A DNA stretch of 64,000 nt, from assembly GCF_900497805.2 (NCBI RefSeq), contig NW_020954581.1, positions 6,754,142 to 6,818,141 on the forward strand, in the 5' to 3' direction. Below, in pieces: positions 39,586 through 50,883 of this stretch. Both the position numbers and the translations under genes were made by a program. Under the pieces are notes generated by a model. The model did no database searches and was not told where the DNA came from. It was given only the letters and a program-made list of their open reading frames with translations. Numbering within the stretch: the stretch's first letter is position 1; every line of letters begins with the position of its first letter. The DNA is from Vombatus ursinus. Lineage: Eukaryota; Chordata; Mammalia; Diprotodontia; Vombatidae.

Positions 39586-42500
39586 TTAGTCCTCACACAG
39601 CATGGCTGTTATTGTGTACAATGTTCTCTTGGTTCTGCTCACTTCATTCAGCATCAGACCATACAAGTCTTTCCAGGTTTTTCTGAAGTCAGCCTGTTCA
39701 TCATTTCTTACAGAACAATAGTATTCCATCACATTCATATACCACAACTTGCTCAGCCATTCCCCAATTGATGGGCATCCTATCAATTTCCAGTTCTTTG
39801 CAACCACAGAAAGACCTGCTATGAATATTTTTGTACATGTAGGTCCTTTTCCCATTTGTGTGATCTCCTTGGGATATAGCCCTTGAAGTGCTATTGCTGG
39901 GTCAAAGGGTATGCACATTTTGATAGCCCTTTGGGCATAGTTACAAATTGCTCTCCAAAATGGTTGGATCATTTCACAACTCCACCAGCAATGCATTAGT
40001 GTTCCAATTTTACCACATCCTCTCCAACATTTATCATTTTCCTGTTTTCTCATGTTGGCGATTCTGAAAGGTGTGATATGGTACCTCAGAGTTGTTTTGA
40101 TTTGCATTTCTCTAATCAACAGTGATTTAGAGCATTTTTTCACATGACTATAGATGGCTTTAATTTCTTCATCTGAGAACTGTCTGTTCATATCCTTTGA
40201 CCACTTATCAATTGGGGAATGGCTTGTATTCTTATAAATTTGACTTAATTCTCTATATATTATAGAAATGAGGCCCTTATCAGAGAAACTGGTTGTAAAA
40301 ATTCTTTCTCAATTTTCTACCTTCCTTCTAATCTTAGTTGCATTGGCTTTGTTTGTGCAAAAACTTTTCAATTTAATGTAATCAAAATTATCTATTTTGC
40401 TTTTCATAATGTTCTCTATCTCTATGAGCATAATGTTTGGTCATGAATTCTTCTGTTCTCCACAGATCTGACAGGTAAACTATTCCTTGCTCTCTCAGTC
40501 TGCTTATAGTATCAGCATTTATATCTAAATCATGTACCCATTTTGACTTTATTTTGGTATATGGTGTGAGATTTTGGTCTATGCATAGTTTCTGCCATAA
40601 TCTTTTCCAGTTTTTCCAGCAGTTTTTTTCAAAGAGTGGGTTCTTATTCCAGAAGCTGGGGTCTTTGGATTTATTAAATAATAGATTATTATAGTCATTG
40701 ACTACTGTGTCTTGCATACTTAACCTATTCCACTGATCCACCACTCTATTTCTTAGCCAGTACCAAGCAGTTTTGATGATTGCTGCTTTATAATACAATT
40801 TAAGATCTGGAATGGCTAGGCCACCTTCCCTTGCATTTCTTTTCATTAGTTCTCTTGATAGTCTGGATCTTTTGTTCTTCCAAATGAATCTTCTCATTAT
40901 TTTTTCTAAATCTATAAAATAAATTTTTGGTAGTTTCATTGGTATGGCACTGAATAAGTAAATTAGCTTAGGTAGAATTGTCATTTTTATTATATTAACT
41001 TGGCCTACCCATGAGCAAATGATGTTTTTCCAAGTATTTAGATCTGATTTTATTTGCGTGAAAAGTGTTTTGTAATTGTGTTCATAGAGTTCCTGGATTT
41101 GTTTCAGGAGGTAGACTTCTAAATATTTTGTAATGTCTGCAGTAAATTTAAATGGAATTTCTCTTTCTATCTCTTGCTGTTGGGCTTTGTTGGTAATATA
41201 TAGAAATGCCAATTATTTATTTGGGTTTATTTTATAGCCTGCCACTTCGCTAAAATTGTTTATTATTTCAAGTAGTTTTTACTTGATTCTCTGGGATTCT
41301 CTAAGTATAACATCATGTCATCTTCAAAGAGTGATAGCTTTGTTTCTTCTTTGCCTATTCTAATGCCTTCAGTGTCTTTTTCTTCTCTTGTTGCTAAAGC
41401 TAACCTTTCCAGTACGATGTTGAATAACAGTGGTGATAATGGACATCCTTGTTTCACCCCCAATCTTATTGGAAATGCTTTTAGCTTGTTCCCATTACAT
41501 ATTATGCTTGCTGAAGGTTTTAGATAGATGCTATTTATTATTTTAAGGAAGACTCCATTCATGCTCTCTAGTGTTTTTAATAGGAATGGGTGTTGTATTT
41601 TGTCAAAAGCTTTTTCTGCATCTATTGAGATGAGCACGTGGTTTCTGTTAGTTTTGGTGTTGGTATGATGGATTATGCTGATAGTTTTCCTTATATTGAA
41701 CAAGCCCTGCATTCCTGGTATAAATCCTACCTGGTCATAGTGTATTATTCAAGTGATAAGTTGCTGTAATCTATTAGCTAGTATTTTGTTTAAATTTTTT
41801 GCATCTATATTCATTAGGGAAATTGGTCTATAATTTTATTTCTCTGTTTTGACTTTTCCTGGTTTAGGTATCAGCACCGTATTTGTATTATAAAAAGAAT
41901 TTCGTAAGATTCCTTCTTTACCTATTTTACCAAATAGTTTATATAGTATTGGAATTAACTCTTCTTTAAATGTTTGATAGAATTCACAGGTAAATCTATC
42001 TGGCCCTGGAGACTTTTTCCTAGGGAGTTCATCAATGACTTGTTCAATTTCTTTTTCTGAGGTGGGGTTATTTAAGTATTTTACTTCCTCTTCTGTTAAT
42101 CTGGACAATTTATATTTTTGTAAATATATATCCATTTCACTAAGATTGTCAAATTTGTTGGCATATAGTGGGCAAAATAATTCCTAATTGTTGTTTTAAT
42201 TTCCTCTTCCTTGGAGGTAGTTTCACCCTTTTCATTCTTGATACTAGTAATTTGGTTTTCTTTCATTTTTTTAATTAGATCAACCAAAGGTTTATCTATT
42301 TTCTTGGTTTTTTCATAAAACCAGCTCTTAGTTTTATTTATTAGTTCAATAGTTTTCTTAATTTCAATTTTATAAATTTTTCCTTTGGTTTTCAATATTT
42401 CTAATTTGGTGTTTAATTGAGGATTTTTAATTTGTTCTTTTTCTAGTTTTTTTTAGTTGTATGCCCAATTCATTGATCTCCTCTTTTTCTATTTTATTTT

Positions 42501-43392
42501 TGTAAGCATTTAGAGATATAAAACTTCCCCTAACAACTGCTTTTGCTGCATCCCATAAGTTTTGGTATGTTGTCTCATTATTGTCATTCTCTTGAATGAA
42601 ATTATTGATTGTTTCTATGATTTGTTGTTTGACCCAATCATTTTTTAGGATTAGATTGTTTAGATTCCAATTATTTTTTAGTCTATCTTTCCATGGCCCT
42701 TTGTTACATACAATTTTTATTGCATGATAGTCCAAAAAGGATGCATTTACTATTGCTGCCTTTCTGCATTGGATTGTGAGGTTTTTATGCCCTAGTACAT
42801 GGTCAATTTTTGTGTATGTGCCATGTATCACCAAGAAAAAAGTATATTCCTTTCTATCCTCATTCAGTTTTCTCCACAGGTCTATCATACCTAACTTTTC
42901 TAATGTTCTATTCACATTCTTAACCTCTTTCTTGTTTATTTTGTGGTTAGATTCATCTAGTTCAGAGAGGGGGAGGTTGAGGTCCCCCACTAGTATAGTT
43001 TTGCCTCCATGAACTTCTCTAAGAATCTGGATACTATACCATTTGGTGCATATATGTTTAGTAATGATATTACTTCATTGTCCATGGTGTCTTTTAGCAG
43101 GATGTAGTTTCCTTCCTTATCTCTTTTGATAAGATCTATTTTTGCTTTTGCTTTGTCTGAGATCAGGATTGCTACCCCTGCTTTTTTTTACTTCAGGTGA
43201 AGCATAATATATTTTGCTCCAGCCTTTTACCTTTTTCCTGTATGTGTCACTCTTTTTGAAATGTGTTTCCTGTAAACAACATATTGTAGGATTATGGTTT
43301 TTAACCTAATCTGCTAAATGCTTCTATTTTATGGGAGAGTTCATCCCATTTACATTTATAGTTATGATTACTATCTGTGTCTTTTTCTCCAT
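39586..43392 (-). pseudogene. L1 ORF2 (endonuclease + reverse transcriptase), near complete but broken
   Basis: ORF2 protein nicks target DNA and reverse-transcribes L1 RNA. The chosen ATG (43392) gives MEKKTQIVIITINVNGMNSPIK, equivalent to the start of human ORF2. Endonuclease motifs follow: ICCLQETHF near 43290, AILISDKAKAK-type near 43160, GDLNLPLSELDES near 42980 and KIDHVLGHK near 42780. The SDH-type active site reads LDYHAIKI, so the usual catalytic His is replaced by Tyr. Reverse transcriptase: [14 protein letters not shown] (42040), [15 protein letters not shown] (41620), [13 protein letters not shown] (41450) and [13 protein letters not shown] (41320), with Glu where FADD is usual. 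The C-terminus keeps the CCHC-like [18 protein letters not shown] (about 40020). Span is about 1,268 codons, normal for L1. At least five frame changes or stops break it. Confidence 0.93.
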
Positions 43393-44071
43393 CCTTTTAT
43401 CCCCGTTCATGCTTTTCTTTCTCCTTTCTTCTTCTCCCCCCACCAGTGTTTTGCTTTTGAGCAAAGCCTCCTTGGGTCCCACTTCCCTTCTATTATCCCT
43501 TTCCCTTTTCTTCCCCTTTACCCTTATTGCTTCTTCCCTCCCTTCTATCCGCCCTTTTAGTTCCCCTTTCCCCTCCTACTACCTATAGTACAAGTTAGAT
43601 TTCTATACCTAACTGACTATGTTATTCCCTTCTTGAGCCAAATCTGTTGAGAGTAAGGTTCAAACAATGTTCATCCCCCTCCCTTCTTTACCTCTGCTCT
43701 AATAGGTTTTTGTGTCTTTTCCTGTAATGTAATTTACTCTTGTCTGCCTCCTCCTTTCTCAGTACATTTTCTTAGCTCAGATTGGATCCATTTAACCCAC
43801 TTGACTAAATTTTTTTTTTATCATTACATCAAAGTCAACTTATATCCACCCCCTTTATGTATACTTCTTTAACGTGGTATAATAACAATACAGTTCTCAA
43901 GAGTTGCAAGTGTCATCTTTCCTTGTTGGGATGTAAACATTTTGCCCTTATTAACAACATATTGTATCTTTCTGTCCCATTTACCTTCATATGTCTCTCT
44001 TGAATCTTGTACTTGAAGATCAAATTTTTTGTTGAGCTCTGGTCTTTTTATCAGGAAGGTTTGGAAGTCCC
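43393..44071 (-). other. L1 inter-ORF spacer, purine-rich on the coding strand
   Basis: About 680 bp separate ORF1 and ORF2, against about 60 bp in human L1. On the + strand it is C/T-rich (43430-43590), so the L1 RNA would be A/G-rich here. Chance plus frames at 43318-43588 arise from this composition. Related spacers occur at 1-391, 7420-8150, 37270-37849 and 53480-54280. Confidence 0.8.
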
Positions 44072-45022
44072 CTATTTCATTGAATATCCATGTCTTCCCT
44101 GAAAAATCATGCTCATTTTCACTGGGTAGTTAATCCTTGGCTGCATTCCAAGCTCCTTTGCCTTACAGCATATCATGTTCCATGCCCTATGGTCTTTTAA
44201 TGTAGAGGCTGCAAGGTCCTGTGTAATCCTGACTGTGATTCCATGATATTTAAATTGTTTCTTTCTGGCTCCTTGCAGTAATTTCTCTTTAATCTGGTAA
44301 TTTTGGAATTTAGCTATTATATTCCTTGGCGTTTTCAATTTGGGATCTCTTTCAGACAGGGAGTGATGGAATCTTTCTATAGTTATTTCACCTTCAGGTT
44401 CTAGGACTTCAGGGCAGTTTTCCTTTATGATTTCCTGAAGGATATTGTCCAGGCTCTTCTTTTCATTGTGACTTTCAGGTAGGCCTATAATTTTTAAATT
44501 GTCTCTCCTGGATCAATTTTCCAGGTTAGCTGTTTTACCCATGAGGTATTTTACATTTTCATCTATTTTTTCATTTTTTTGTTTCTGTTTGATTCTTACC
44601 CTCTCATAGAGTCATTAGTTTCCATTTGTTCAATTCTAATTTTTAACATATTGTTTTTTTCTGTTAGATTTTGTACTTTCTTCTCCAATTGGTCAATTGT
44701 ATTTTTAAGGGATTTATTTTCTTCATTGTACTTTTTTCCCAATTGGCCAATTGTGTGTTTTACGGACTTGTTTTCTTCATTGCACTTTTTTTCCAATAGG
44801 CCAATTGTACTTTTAAAGGACTCCTCTCCCTCTCTCATTTGACTTTTAAAATCCTTCTTGAGTTCTTCTAAGAAGGATTTTTGGGCTTCAGACCAGTTCA
44901 TATTCCCTTTTGATGTTGCAGATGTGGGTTTGATGACAGTGTTGTTCTCTTCAGAATTTCTATCTTGATCTTCACCCTTCTCATAATAAGAATTTATCGT
45001 ACATTTTTTTTTTTTTACTCAT
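44072..45022 (-). pseudogene. L1 ORF1 (RNA-binding protein), broken
   Basis: It starts at 45022 with MSK followed by an A-run that has shifted the frame; the intact-looking equivalent at 2572 reads MSKKKCTISSYY. NMNWSEAQKSFLEELKKDF (44901) leads into a coiled coil with three copies of an 18-residue unit of the type QLGKKYNEENKSLKNTI (44830-44660). The RRM and C-terminal domain follow. The C-terminal block (44338-44072) carries KKQFKYHGITVRITQDLAAS and PRINYPVKMSMIFQG. Length is about 316 codons, normal for ORF1. It is broken by frame changes. Confidence 0.9.
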
Positions 45023-45973
45023 GGTGTTTCTTTATTCCCTGGTCTTTAAAGAGATTAAGCTCTCCTGCTGGGGAGCAGAGGGCACTGACCCAAGCTTCTT
45101 GTGTTGGGAGCCTAGATCTTGGTCACTGGCTTTGTGTGCTGGGGCCTCTTACGTTGGCAATTGGAGGCTGTAGGTTTCTGGTAGCTTATCTGGTTTTGGG
45201 CTGGAATCAGCAAGGCTGGGAGTTTCAGGTAAATCTTGGCTGCTGCTTATCCTTTCCTTTAGCTTTGTTTAGCTCCTTTTAGATAAGTGCTGCCAGGTTT
45301 ATCTGCCTGGGGCACTTTGCAGTCCTGCCTCCCTTATTTCTGTTGAGGTACTGGGAGACTTCACCAAGGCACCTGGTGGTTTTCTGAGCTGGTTACCCCA
45401 CCCTCACTGAGGCACTCGGAGGTACAGCTGTTGGTGTTTGCCTGCTGGACCACCTGGCTTAGGGATCTCCTCCTGGTTGGCAGTTGGAGGCTGTAGGGTT
45501 CTGACAGCTTACCTGGTGTTGGGCTGGAATCAACAAGGCTGGAACTTTTTGGCACCTCTTGGTTCCTTTCTTCAGCTCATTTCAGATGAATGCTGCAGGG
45601 TGCTTATCCACCTGGGGCCCTTTGTATTGCTGCTTTCCTTATTTTTGCTGAGGCATTGGGAGACTAGTTTGCTGTAGAATGCCAAGGCACCAGAATATCC
45701 TCCTGGTGTGCTAAAGTGGGTCTTTCCACTAGCTGGCTGGGCAACTCCTGTTTTGTACTGCTCCCCTTCCCCCAGGGTAAGAGGGGCCTTTCCCATTAAT
45801 CCTACTAGCTACCTGGGCTACTGCACTGCTGCACCCCATCTTTCTTCTGGTTCAGCTGTTCTAGGTTTTTTTTTTTCTGGGGTGATATTTTCTGGGTTTT
45901 CAGAGGTTGATAGGGGAGGGTGAGAGTGACTACCTTTTTATTCCGCCATCTTGGCTCCCAGAAGCGGAAGTCT
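45023..45973 (-). promoter_or_regulatory. L1 5' UTR with internal promoter region, partly duplicated
   Basis: The 5' UTR carries a roughly 200-bp segment twice, about 323 bp apart. TTGGAGGCTGTAGG, GGCTGGAATCA and GGGAGACT occur in the same order at 45161-45360 and 45484-45665. The copy at 2573-3343 has it once. L1 5' UTRs hold the internal Pol II promoter, and mouse L1s carry tandem promoter monomers. Confidence 0.75.
45943..45954 (-). promoter_or_regulatory. YY1-type site at L1 5' end
   Basis: CCAAGATGGCGG on the minus strand lies about 20-30 bp from the L1 5' end, as the YY1 site does in human L1. It is intact here. Confidence 0.7.
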
Positions 45974-46202
45974 TTTTTTGCTTTTTTATACTGCTTTTGG
46001 TCTGTTTCTTCTTTTACAATAGGACTAATATGGAAATGTTTTACACATTCTACATTAATGAAATTAATGTGGATCCAATTAAATTGATTACCATCTTAGG
46101 GAAAAGAAAGGGGAAAAAATAGAACTCAGATTTTTAAATGAATGTTAAAAATTTTCTTTACATGTGATTGGAAAAAATAAAATATAATTAAAAATCATTG
46201 AC

Positions 46203-47935
46203 TTCATTAAATATCCATTTTTATCCTGAAGGATTATTCTCAGATTTTTTTGGGGCAGGGTAGGTTATTCGTGATCATAATCCTATCTCCTTTGCCTTCT
46301 GGAATATCATATTCCCTTTGTTCCATTAAAATGGACATGGTTAAATCTTGTGTAACCTAATGGTGGCTCCTCAATATTTAAACTGTTTCTTTTTGTCTGT
46401 TTGCAATATTTTCTCTTTAACCTGGAAGTCAGGGAATTTGGCTGTAATATTCCTGGGAGTTTTCATGTTGGGATTTCTTTCAGAAAGTGATTGGTGGATT
46501 CTTTCAATTTCTATTTTACTCTCCGGATATAAGATTTCAGATTATTTTTCCTTGATAAGTTATTATAATTATGATGTTTAGGCTCTTTTTTTTTGATCAT
46601 GGCTTTCAGGTAGTCCAATAATTCTTAAATTATCTCTCCTCAATATATTTTCTATGTCAACTGTTTTTCCCAAAAAATATTTCATATTTTCTTCTTTTTT
46701 TTTTTCATTTTGGGAGGTTTTATTCCATTGTTTCATGGAGTCATTAGTTTCCACTTGACCAATTCTAAATGTAAGGAATTATTTTCGTCAGTGAGCTTTT
46801 GTAACTCTTTTTTTTTTTTTCATTTGGCCAATTCTGCTTTAAAAAAAAAATCTTCTCAGTGAATTTTTATGCCTTTTGTCAATAAACTAATTCTGTTTTT
46901 AAAGTATTTTTAAGGGTTTGTGTGTGTGTGTGTGTGTGTGTCTCCTTTACCAAGCTCTTAATTATCTTTTGATAGTTTTCTTGCCTCACCGTCATTTCTT
47001 TTCCCAATTTTTTCTCTACCGCTCATAGCAGTTTCTTTAATCAACTTTTCTAGGAATTCTTGCTTGCCATGGGTCCAAATTGTTTTGCTATGAGGCTTTG
47101 CTTGTAACTATCTTTACATTGCTTTCTACTTTTATAACTTGGTCTTCCTTGCCACTTTAGTAGCTTTTTAGGGTGAAATTCTTTTTTGGTAGTTTGCTCA
47201 TTTTCCTAGTATATTTCTTCACTTTGGACTTTATATTAAAGTTGGGCTCTACTCACCTGGAAGTGGGGATGCACTATGCCAAGCTATTTTTTGTGCTACT
47301 ATTTTCAGAGCTAGTTCTGGCAAATTGCAAGTTTTCAATCTTTCCATCATAGTATGATCTGAGGAAAGGTATGATTACTGCTCTCCTGGTCTGTGCTCTG
47401 GTCTTTACCCAGGAATGCCCTTGCTTCCCTGCAGCCACATGTGATAGCACTCCTCTTGGCCCTGGAACTATGACCAGGTCTTCTCCTCCTTTGTGACTGA
47501 TCTCAAGTTCTCCTCTCTGCATTGGAAATGTGATCCAGAACAGCTTATTGGCAATGGAGTTGACAGTCACTGCCAAATGCACTGGGTGCTTAACGAGGGT
47601 CCCCTGTAATCTCTTTCTGACAAGTTTTCCAACCACCTTAATATATCTGGGCTGACAGTTCTGAAGCTGCTACTGCTGTTGCTGCTGCTGTTATATGGCA
47701 TCTCTCAGGCCTATAGCTAGTGGTTCTGCTATGTCCCTATCCTGGTGTTATGGACCTCTCCTACAGAACTCCCAAGTTATCTCAGGCTGGAAAAATGTCT
47801 CCCTATAACCTTTTGCTTGATCTGCTGCTCCAAAATTTTATTTGAGGCATTATTTTAAAGTTGTTCGGAGGGGAATGTTGGGAGAATTCAGCTGGATCAT
47901 GGGCCTGTTTGCCACCATCTTGTCTTTACTCTACT
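46203..47935 (-). mobile_element. Old L1 copy G/E, 5' part (ORF1 and 5' UTR)
   Basis: ORF1 remnants (46203-47090) keep the order of landmarks seen at 44072-45022 and 392-1358 but no open frame. A (TG)n tract interrupts them at 46919-46941. The 5' UTR (47090-47935) resembles 9080-9882 and ends with ACAAGATGGTGG (47923-47912, minus). Before copies H and C inserted, this joined 37849. Confidence 0.8.
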
Positions 47936-47949
47936 GCTATCTATCTTTA

Positions 47950-48040
47950 AGTAATCTAATTATGATTTTTTTTTTCTTATTTGTTGTAATTGTATCTCCA
48001 GCAAAGTGAATGGAACATAGTAGTTGTTTCATGTTATTGT
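47950..48040 (+). mobile_element. L2 3' tail fragment
   Basis: GTATCTCCAGCAAAGTGAAT and GGAACATAGTAGTTGTTTC resemble the L2 3' tail. It is short and weak. Confidence 0.45.
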
Positions 48041-48185
48041 TGTTTGTTCTTTATCTTCAGAGAGGACCAATGACATCAAAAGGGTGATGTCTTAACTTCT
48101 GTGTGAATTGGATATGAGTAGTGCAAAGCTGTGCAAAGTCATTAGCCTCACTGTCTTCTCAGAGTCCTGCTGCCTAATAAAAACT
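48040..48185 (+). mobile_element. RTE-related SINE fragment
   Basis: GAGAGGACCAATGACATCAA, GGGTGATGTCTTAACTTC and AGCTGTGCAAAGTCATTAGC match the element at 52115-52380 in the opposite orientation. Confidence 0.75.
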
Positions 48186-48229
48186 TTCTGATTGACTGAT
48201 ATTTATGACATCATAATTTTTTTTTCAAA

Positions 48230-49545
48230 AACTGAAAGAAAAATGAGGGACATATTCCTAATAGATAAGTGGTAAAAACAATATAAAGAAATAATTCTCA
48301 AAACAAATTCATATTATTAGCAACCATATAAAACATTGCTTCAAATCACTAAATATAAGAGAAATGCAATTGAAAACACTAAGATTTCACATCATAATCA
48401 GCAAATTGGCAAAATATCAAAAGATGGATATTATCGATATTGGAAATGCTAAGGAAAGTTGGGCACATTAATACGCTCTGTAGGCCATGATCAATTGGTC
48501 TAACCATTCCGGGAAGCAATTTAGAATTGTGCTAAAAATGAATAAAATGAATAAAAAAATCAATATTTTACCCTCCAAATTAATTATTCATTTATGTTTA
48601 ACCTTTTTTAAAATTGAGTTTCAAATTATTTCCCTTCCTCCAGCCCCTCTACCACCAATTGAGAAAAAAGTGACATTATATCAAATATATATATATATAT
48701 ATGTGTGTGTGCGTGTTTGTATAATGAAGTCATTCAAAACATACTTCTGTTTTAACCATGCATGTTACAAAAAAATAAGAATAATACAGAAAATAATACA
48801 CACATACACACATACATACATATGCTTATATTTACACTCACAGTTCATCAGTTCTTTCTCTGAAGTTATAGCATTTTTCATCATGAGTCCTTCCGAACTG
48901 TCTTCATCTGAGTAGCTAAATTTTTCATAGTTGATCATGTAACAAAATTTCAATGTCCTTTAAACCAGAGAATTCATTGCTAAATATCTATCCCAGGGAT
49001 GTCAGAGATTGAAAGAACAGTTCCATAGTCTCTGAAGTATGATTAGAAACAAAGTCTACACCCATTGATAGGGAATAGCTAAGGAAGTTGTGAGAAATTA
49101 GTGTAAAAGAACACTAATGTGTCATAAGAAATAACGAATATGATTAGAGAAGTATGAGAAGCATATGAACTGAGGCAGAATGACATAATCAGAACCAAGA
49201 AGACAATGGTAACAATTTTAAAAGCAATAGAAATGGAAAGAATAACAACGAAAGAAAATGTGTACTTTACAGTTATAATATAACTATAAAGACAAAGCTG
49301 GCTGCAGAAATGGAAAATTTTGCTTCCCTTTTTTAGCAAAGGTAAGGAATTATGAATGTGGAAAAATGCATTTATGGTCTGATTTGGCCAGGTTTCTGGG
49401 TAGTTTTTTTTTTCTAAACATTTTTCCTCATTCATTTTTTATTCTTTATTATAAGGGATAGATTGCTAGAAGAGGCACAACTAAAATATATTTGAAAAAG
49501 GTGATATGAAAATGAAAGATATCAATATATTTTTAAATTAAGAAT
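48230..49545 (+). mobile_element. Old L1 3' end, split by an inverted L1 3' fragment
   Basis: Sense ORF2 C-terminal text (AAGAGAAATGCAATTGAAAAC, GTCTAACCATTCCGGGAAGC) runs to about 48585. It resumes at about 48946 (CCTTTAAACCAGAGAATTCA) and ends in an old L1 3' UTR (TTTATTCTTTATTATAAGGG, GATATGAAAATGAAAGATAT). A minus-strand L1 3' piece lies between. No open frame. Confidence 0.72.
48586..48945 (-). mobile_element. L1 3' UTR fragment nested in old L1
   Basis: AATTGAGTTTCAAATTATTT, a C-rich segment and GCATTTTTCATCATGAGTCC match 35930-36220, the 3' UTR and ORF2 end of copy G. A TA/GT tract lies at 48688-48720. Confidence 0.7.
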
Positions 49546-50469
49546 GTCTTTAGAGAAGTTTATTTTTCCATTTGAAGACTATTTTTCTAAGTTGAGAGAA
49601 AAATGGCTTGTATTCATTTCTAAGATCTCTTCAAAATCAAAGTGTGCTTCCAAAATAGAGCAGTGGGAGAGTGGCCATGCAGTTTGTGGAAGCTTCCCTT
49701 ATGGCTGACATTTCCCACAACAGTGCTCTTGAGTCTGGAATGTCTCAGAGAACACGAATTTTTATAAGGGCCCTCAATCAAATATCTGGTCAGGAGGAAA
49801 GGGGGACATTGGTGGTGATGGTGGGGAGGGATTTTTATTTCCATAATTGAGTTTGAGTGTTTCAAAGTGCAGTTGGTTTGATTTTCTTCTTGTGTTCCAG
49901 ACTACAGGTGTTTCCCATTAAGCCTTGTGAACTGACTTTGGCAGCATCCAGCTGATCAGTGGGCACAGAATGCCTTCTGTGATCTGCCAATAACTCTTTG
50001 TCCTGGCTTTGTTTCTGGAGATTCCACTTGAATCGGTTCAAAAGCTGATAATCTGCTTCATCCATGAAGATTAACCCCTTTTTAAAAAAAAAAGTGAGTG
50101 TACTTCCACATAATTGGACAGAATAAAAGAGCTCTCTTAATATCATTGTTAAATTAGAGAATGATTTTTAAAGTGTGATAAAAGGAGGCTTTTGGAAGAG
50201 CACTCAATATGTGGTACTGCTAGTAAAATGACTTTATCAACTCGCTCAGTCTAGGTGGAGAACAAGGCAATGAGTAATAAATCTAAATGAGATAGTGCTT
50301 AAATACTTATATTATAAAATATGCTGATGACTGTGTCTGCTCTGGAATATGAAATGAAATATAAGGCATCATTTATCAACACACACACATCCTAATTTGT
50401 ATTCCCATGGTGTACAAGGATGTATTACCTACATTTTCTTATCAGTAGCTTAATGATTGGAGCTTTCTA
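49546..50469. other. Repeat-free stretch, possible conserved non-coding element
   Basis: No transposon signature seen over about 0.9 kb in a window otherwise dominated by repeats. Minus frames at 49620-49865 and 49862-50146 have no recognisable domain, splice context or codon bias. I do not call a gene. Confidence 0.45.
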
Positions 50470-50690
50470 TTTTCAAGAATGTTATATTGTTTTCAAATAA
50501 TGGAGAATTCAATTTTGAATGCAAAGACACAGGTTCAAATCTTGCCTCTTCCACTTATTTTGTGATCTTGGGTAAGTCAATAAACTTCTCTCTGTGCCAG
50601 TTTCATTGTCTGAAAAATGACGGGGTTGGAATGTATCATTAAGGTCCATTCCAATTCTCAGTGATTTTATCATGCTTTTAGAATTCCTAG
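50470..50690 (+). mobile_element. MIR/THER-type CORE-SINE
   Basis: CACAGGTTCAAATCTTGCCT (B box), TTGTGATCTTGGGTAAGTCA (CORE) and AAGGTCCATTCCAATTCTCA tail, in sense order. Confidence 0.78.
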
Positions 50691-50712
50691 TTTCCTTAAC
50701 TTGAGGGGCTTG

Positions 50713-50883
50713 AGGGGCAGCTAGGTGGCACAATGGATAGAGCACCGGCCCTGAAGTCAGGAGGACCTGAGTTCAAATCCGCCCTCAGACCAAATACTTG
50801 ACACGTACTAGCTGTGTGACCACGGACAAGTCCCTTAACCCCAGTTGCCTCACAAAAAAAACCAAAAAAAACAAAAAAAAAAA
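50713..50883 (+). mobile_element. A-tailed CORE-SINE (WSINE1/Mar1-like)
   Basis: GGGGCAGCTAGGTGGCACAA head, GAGTTCAAATCCGCCCTC B-box region, CORE, then an A-rich tail interrupted by C. A weak GCTTGAG repeat flanks it (50708-50714 and 50890-50896). Confidence 0.88.

Larger units (their letters stand above)
39229..45973 (-). mobile_element. Nearly full-length L1 copy C
   Basis: A 6,745-bp minus-strand L1 is bounded by a 15-bp duplication. From its 5' end it has a 5' UTR of about 950 bp (45973-45023), ORF1 (45022-44072), an unusually long inter-ORF spacer of about 680 bp (44071-43393), ORF2 (43392-39586) and a 3' UTR of about 355 bp with a short A-tail. It is the youngest layer of a three-level nest. 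Both ORFs have several stops or frame changes, so it is a dead copy, though every domain is recognisable. It is the best reference for the other L1s in this window. Confidence 0.93.
37850..46202 (+). mobile_element. 5'-truncated L1 copy H, split by full-length L1 copy C
   Basis: A plus-strand L1 starts within ORF2 (AAAGAAATGCAAAGGCAGG), runs through the ORF2 C-terminus (37850 to about 39090) and enters its 3' UTR, where copy C interrupts it (39229-45973). The 3' UTR resumes at 45989 and ends with AATAAAATATAATTAAAAA. TTCATTAA at 37842-37849 and 46203-46210 is the target duplication in the older minus L1. Confidence 0.85.

Noticed and set aside
43318-43588. Pro/Phe-rich plus frames of 80-85 codons
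   Set aside because: Antisense to the L1 inter-ORF spacer; composition follows the C/T-rich strand.
47950-48060. Possible separate host exon between L1 and SINE
   Set aside because: The text is better explained by a decayed L2 tail followed by an RTE-related SINE.
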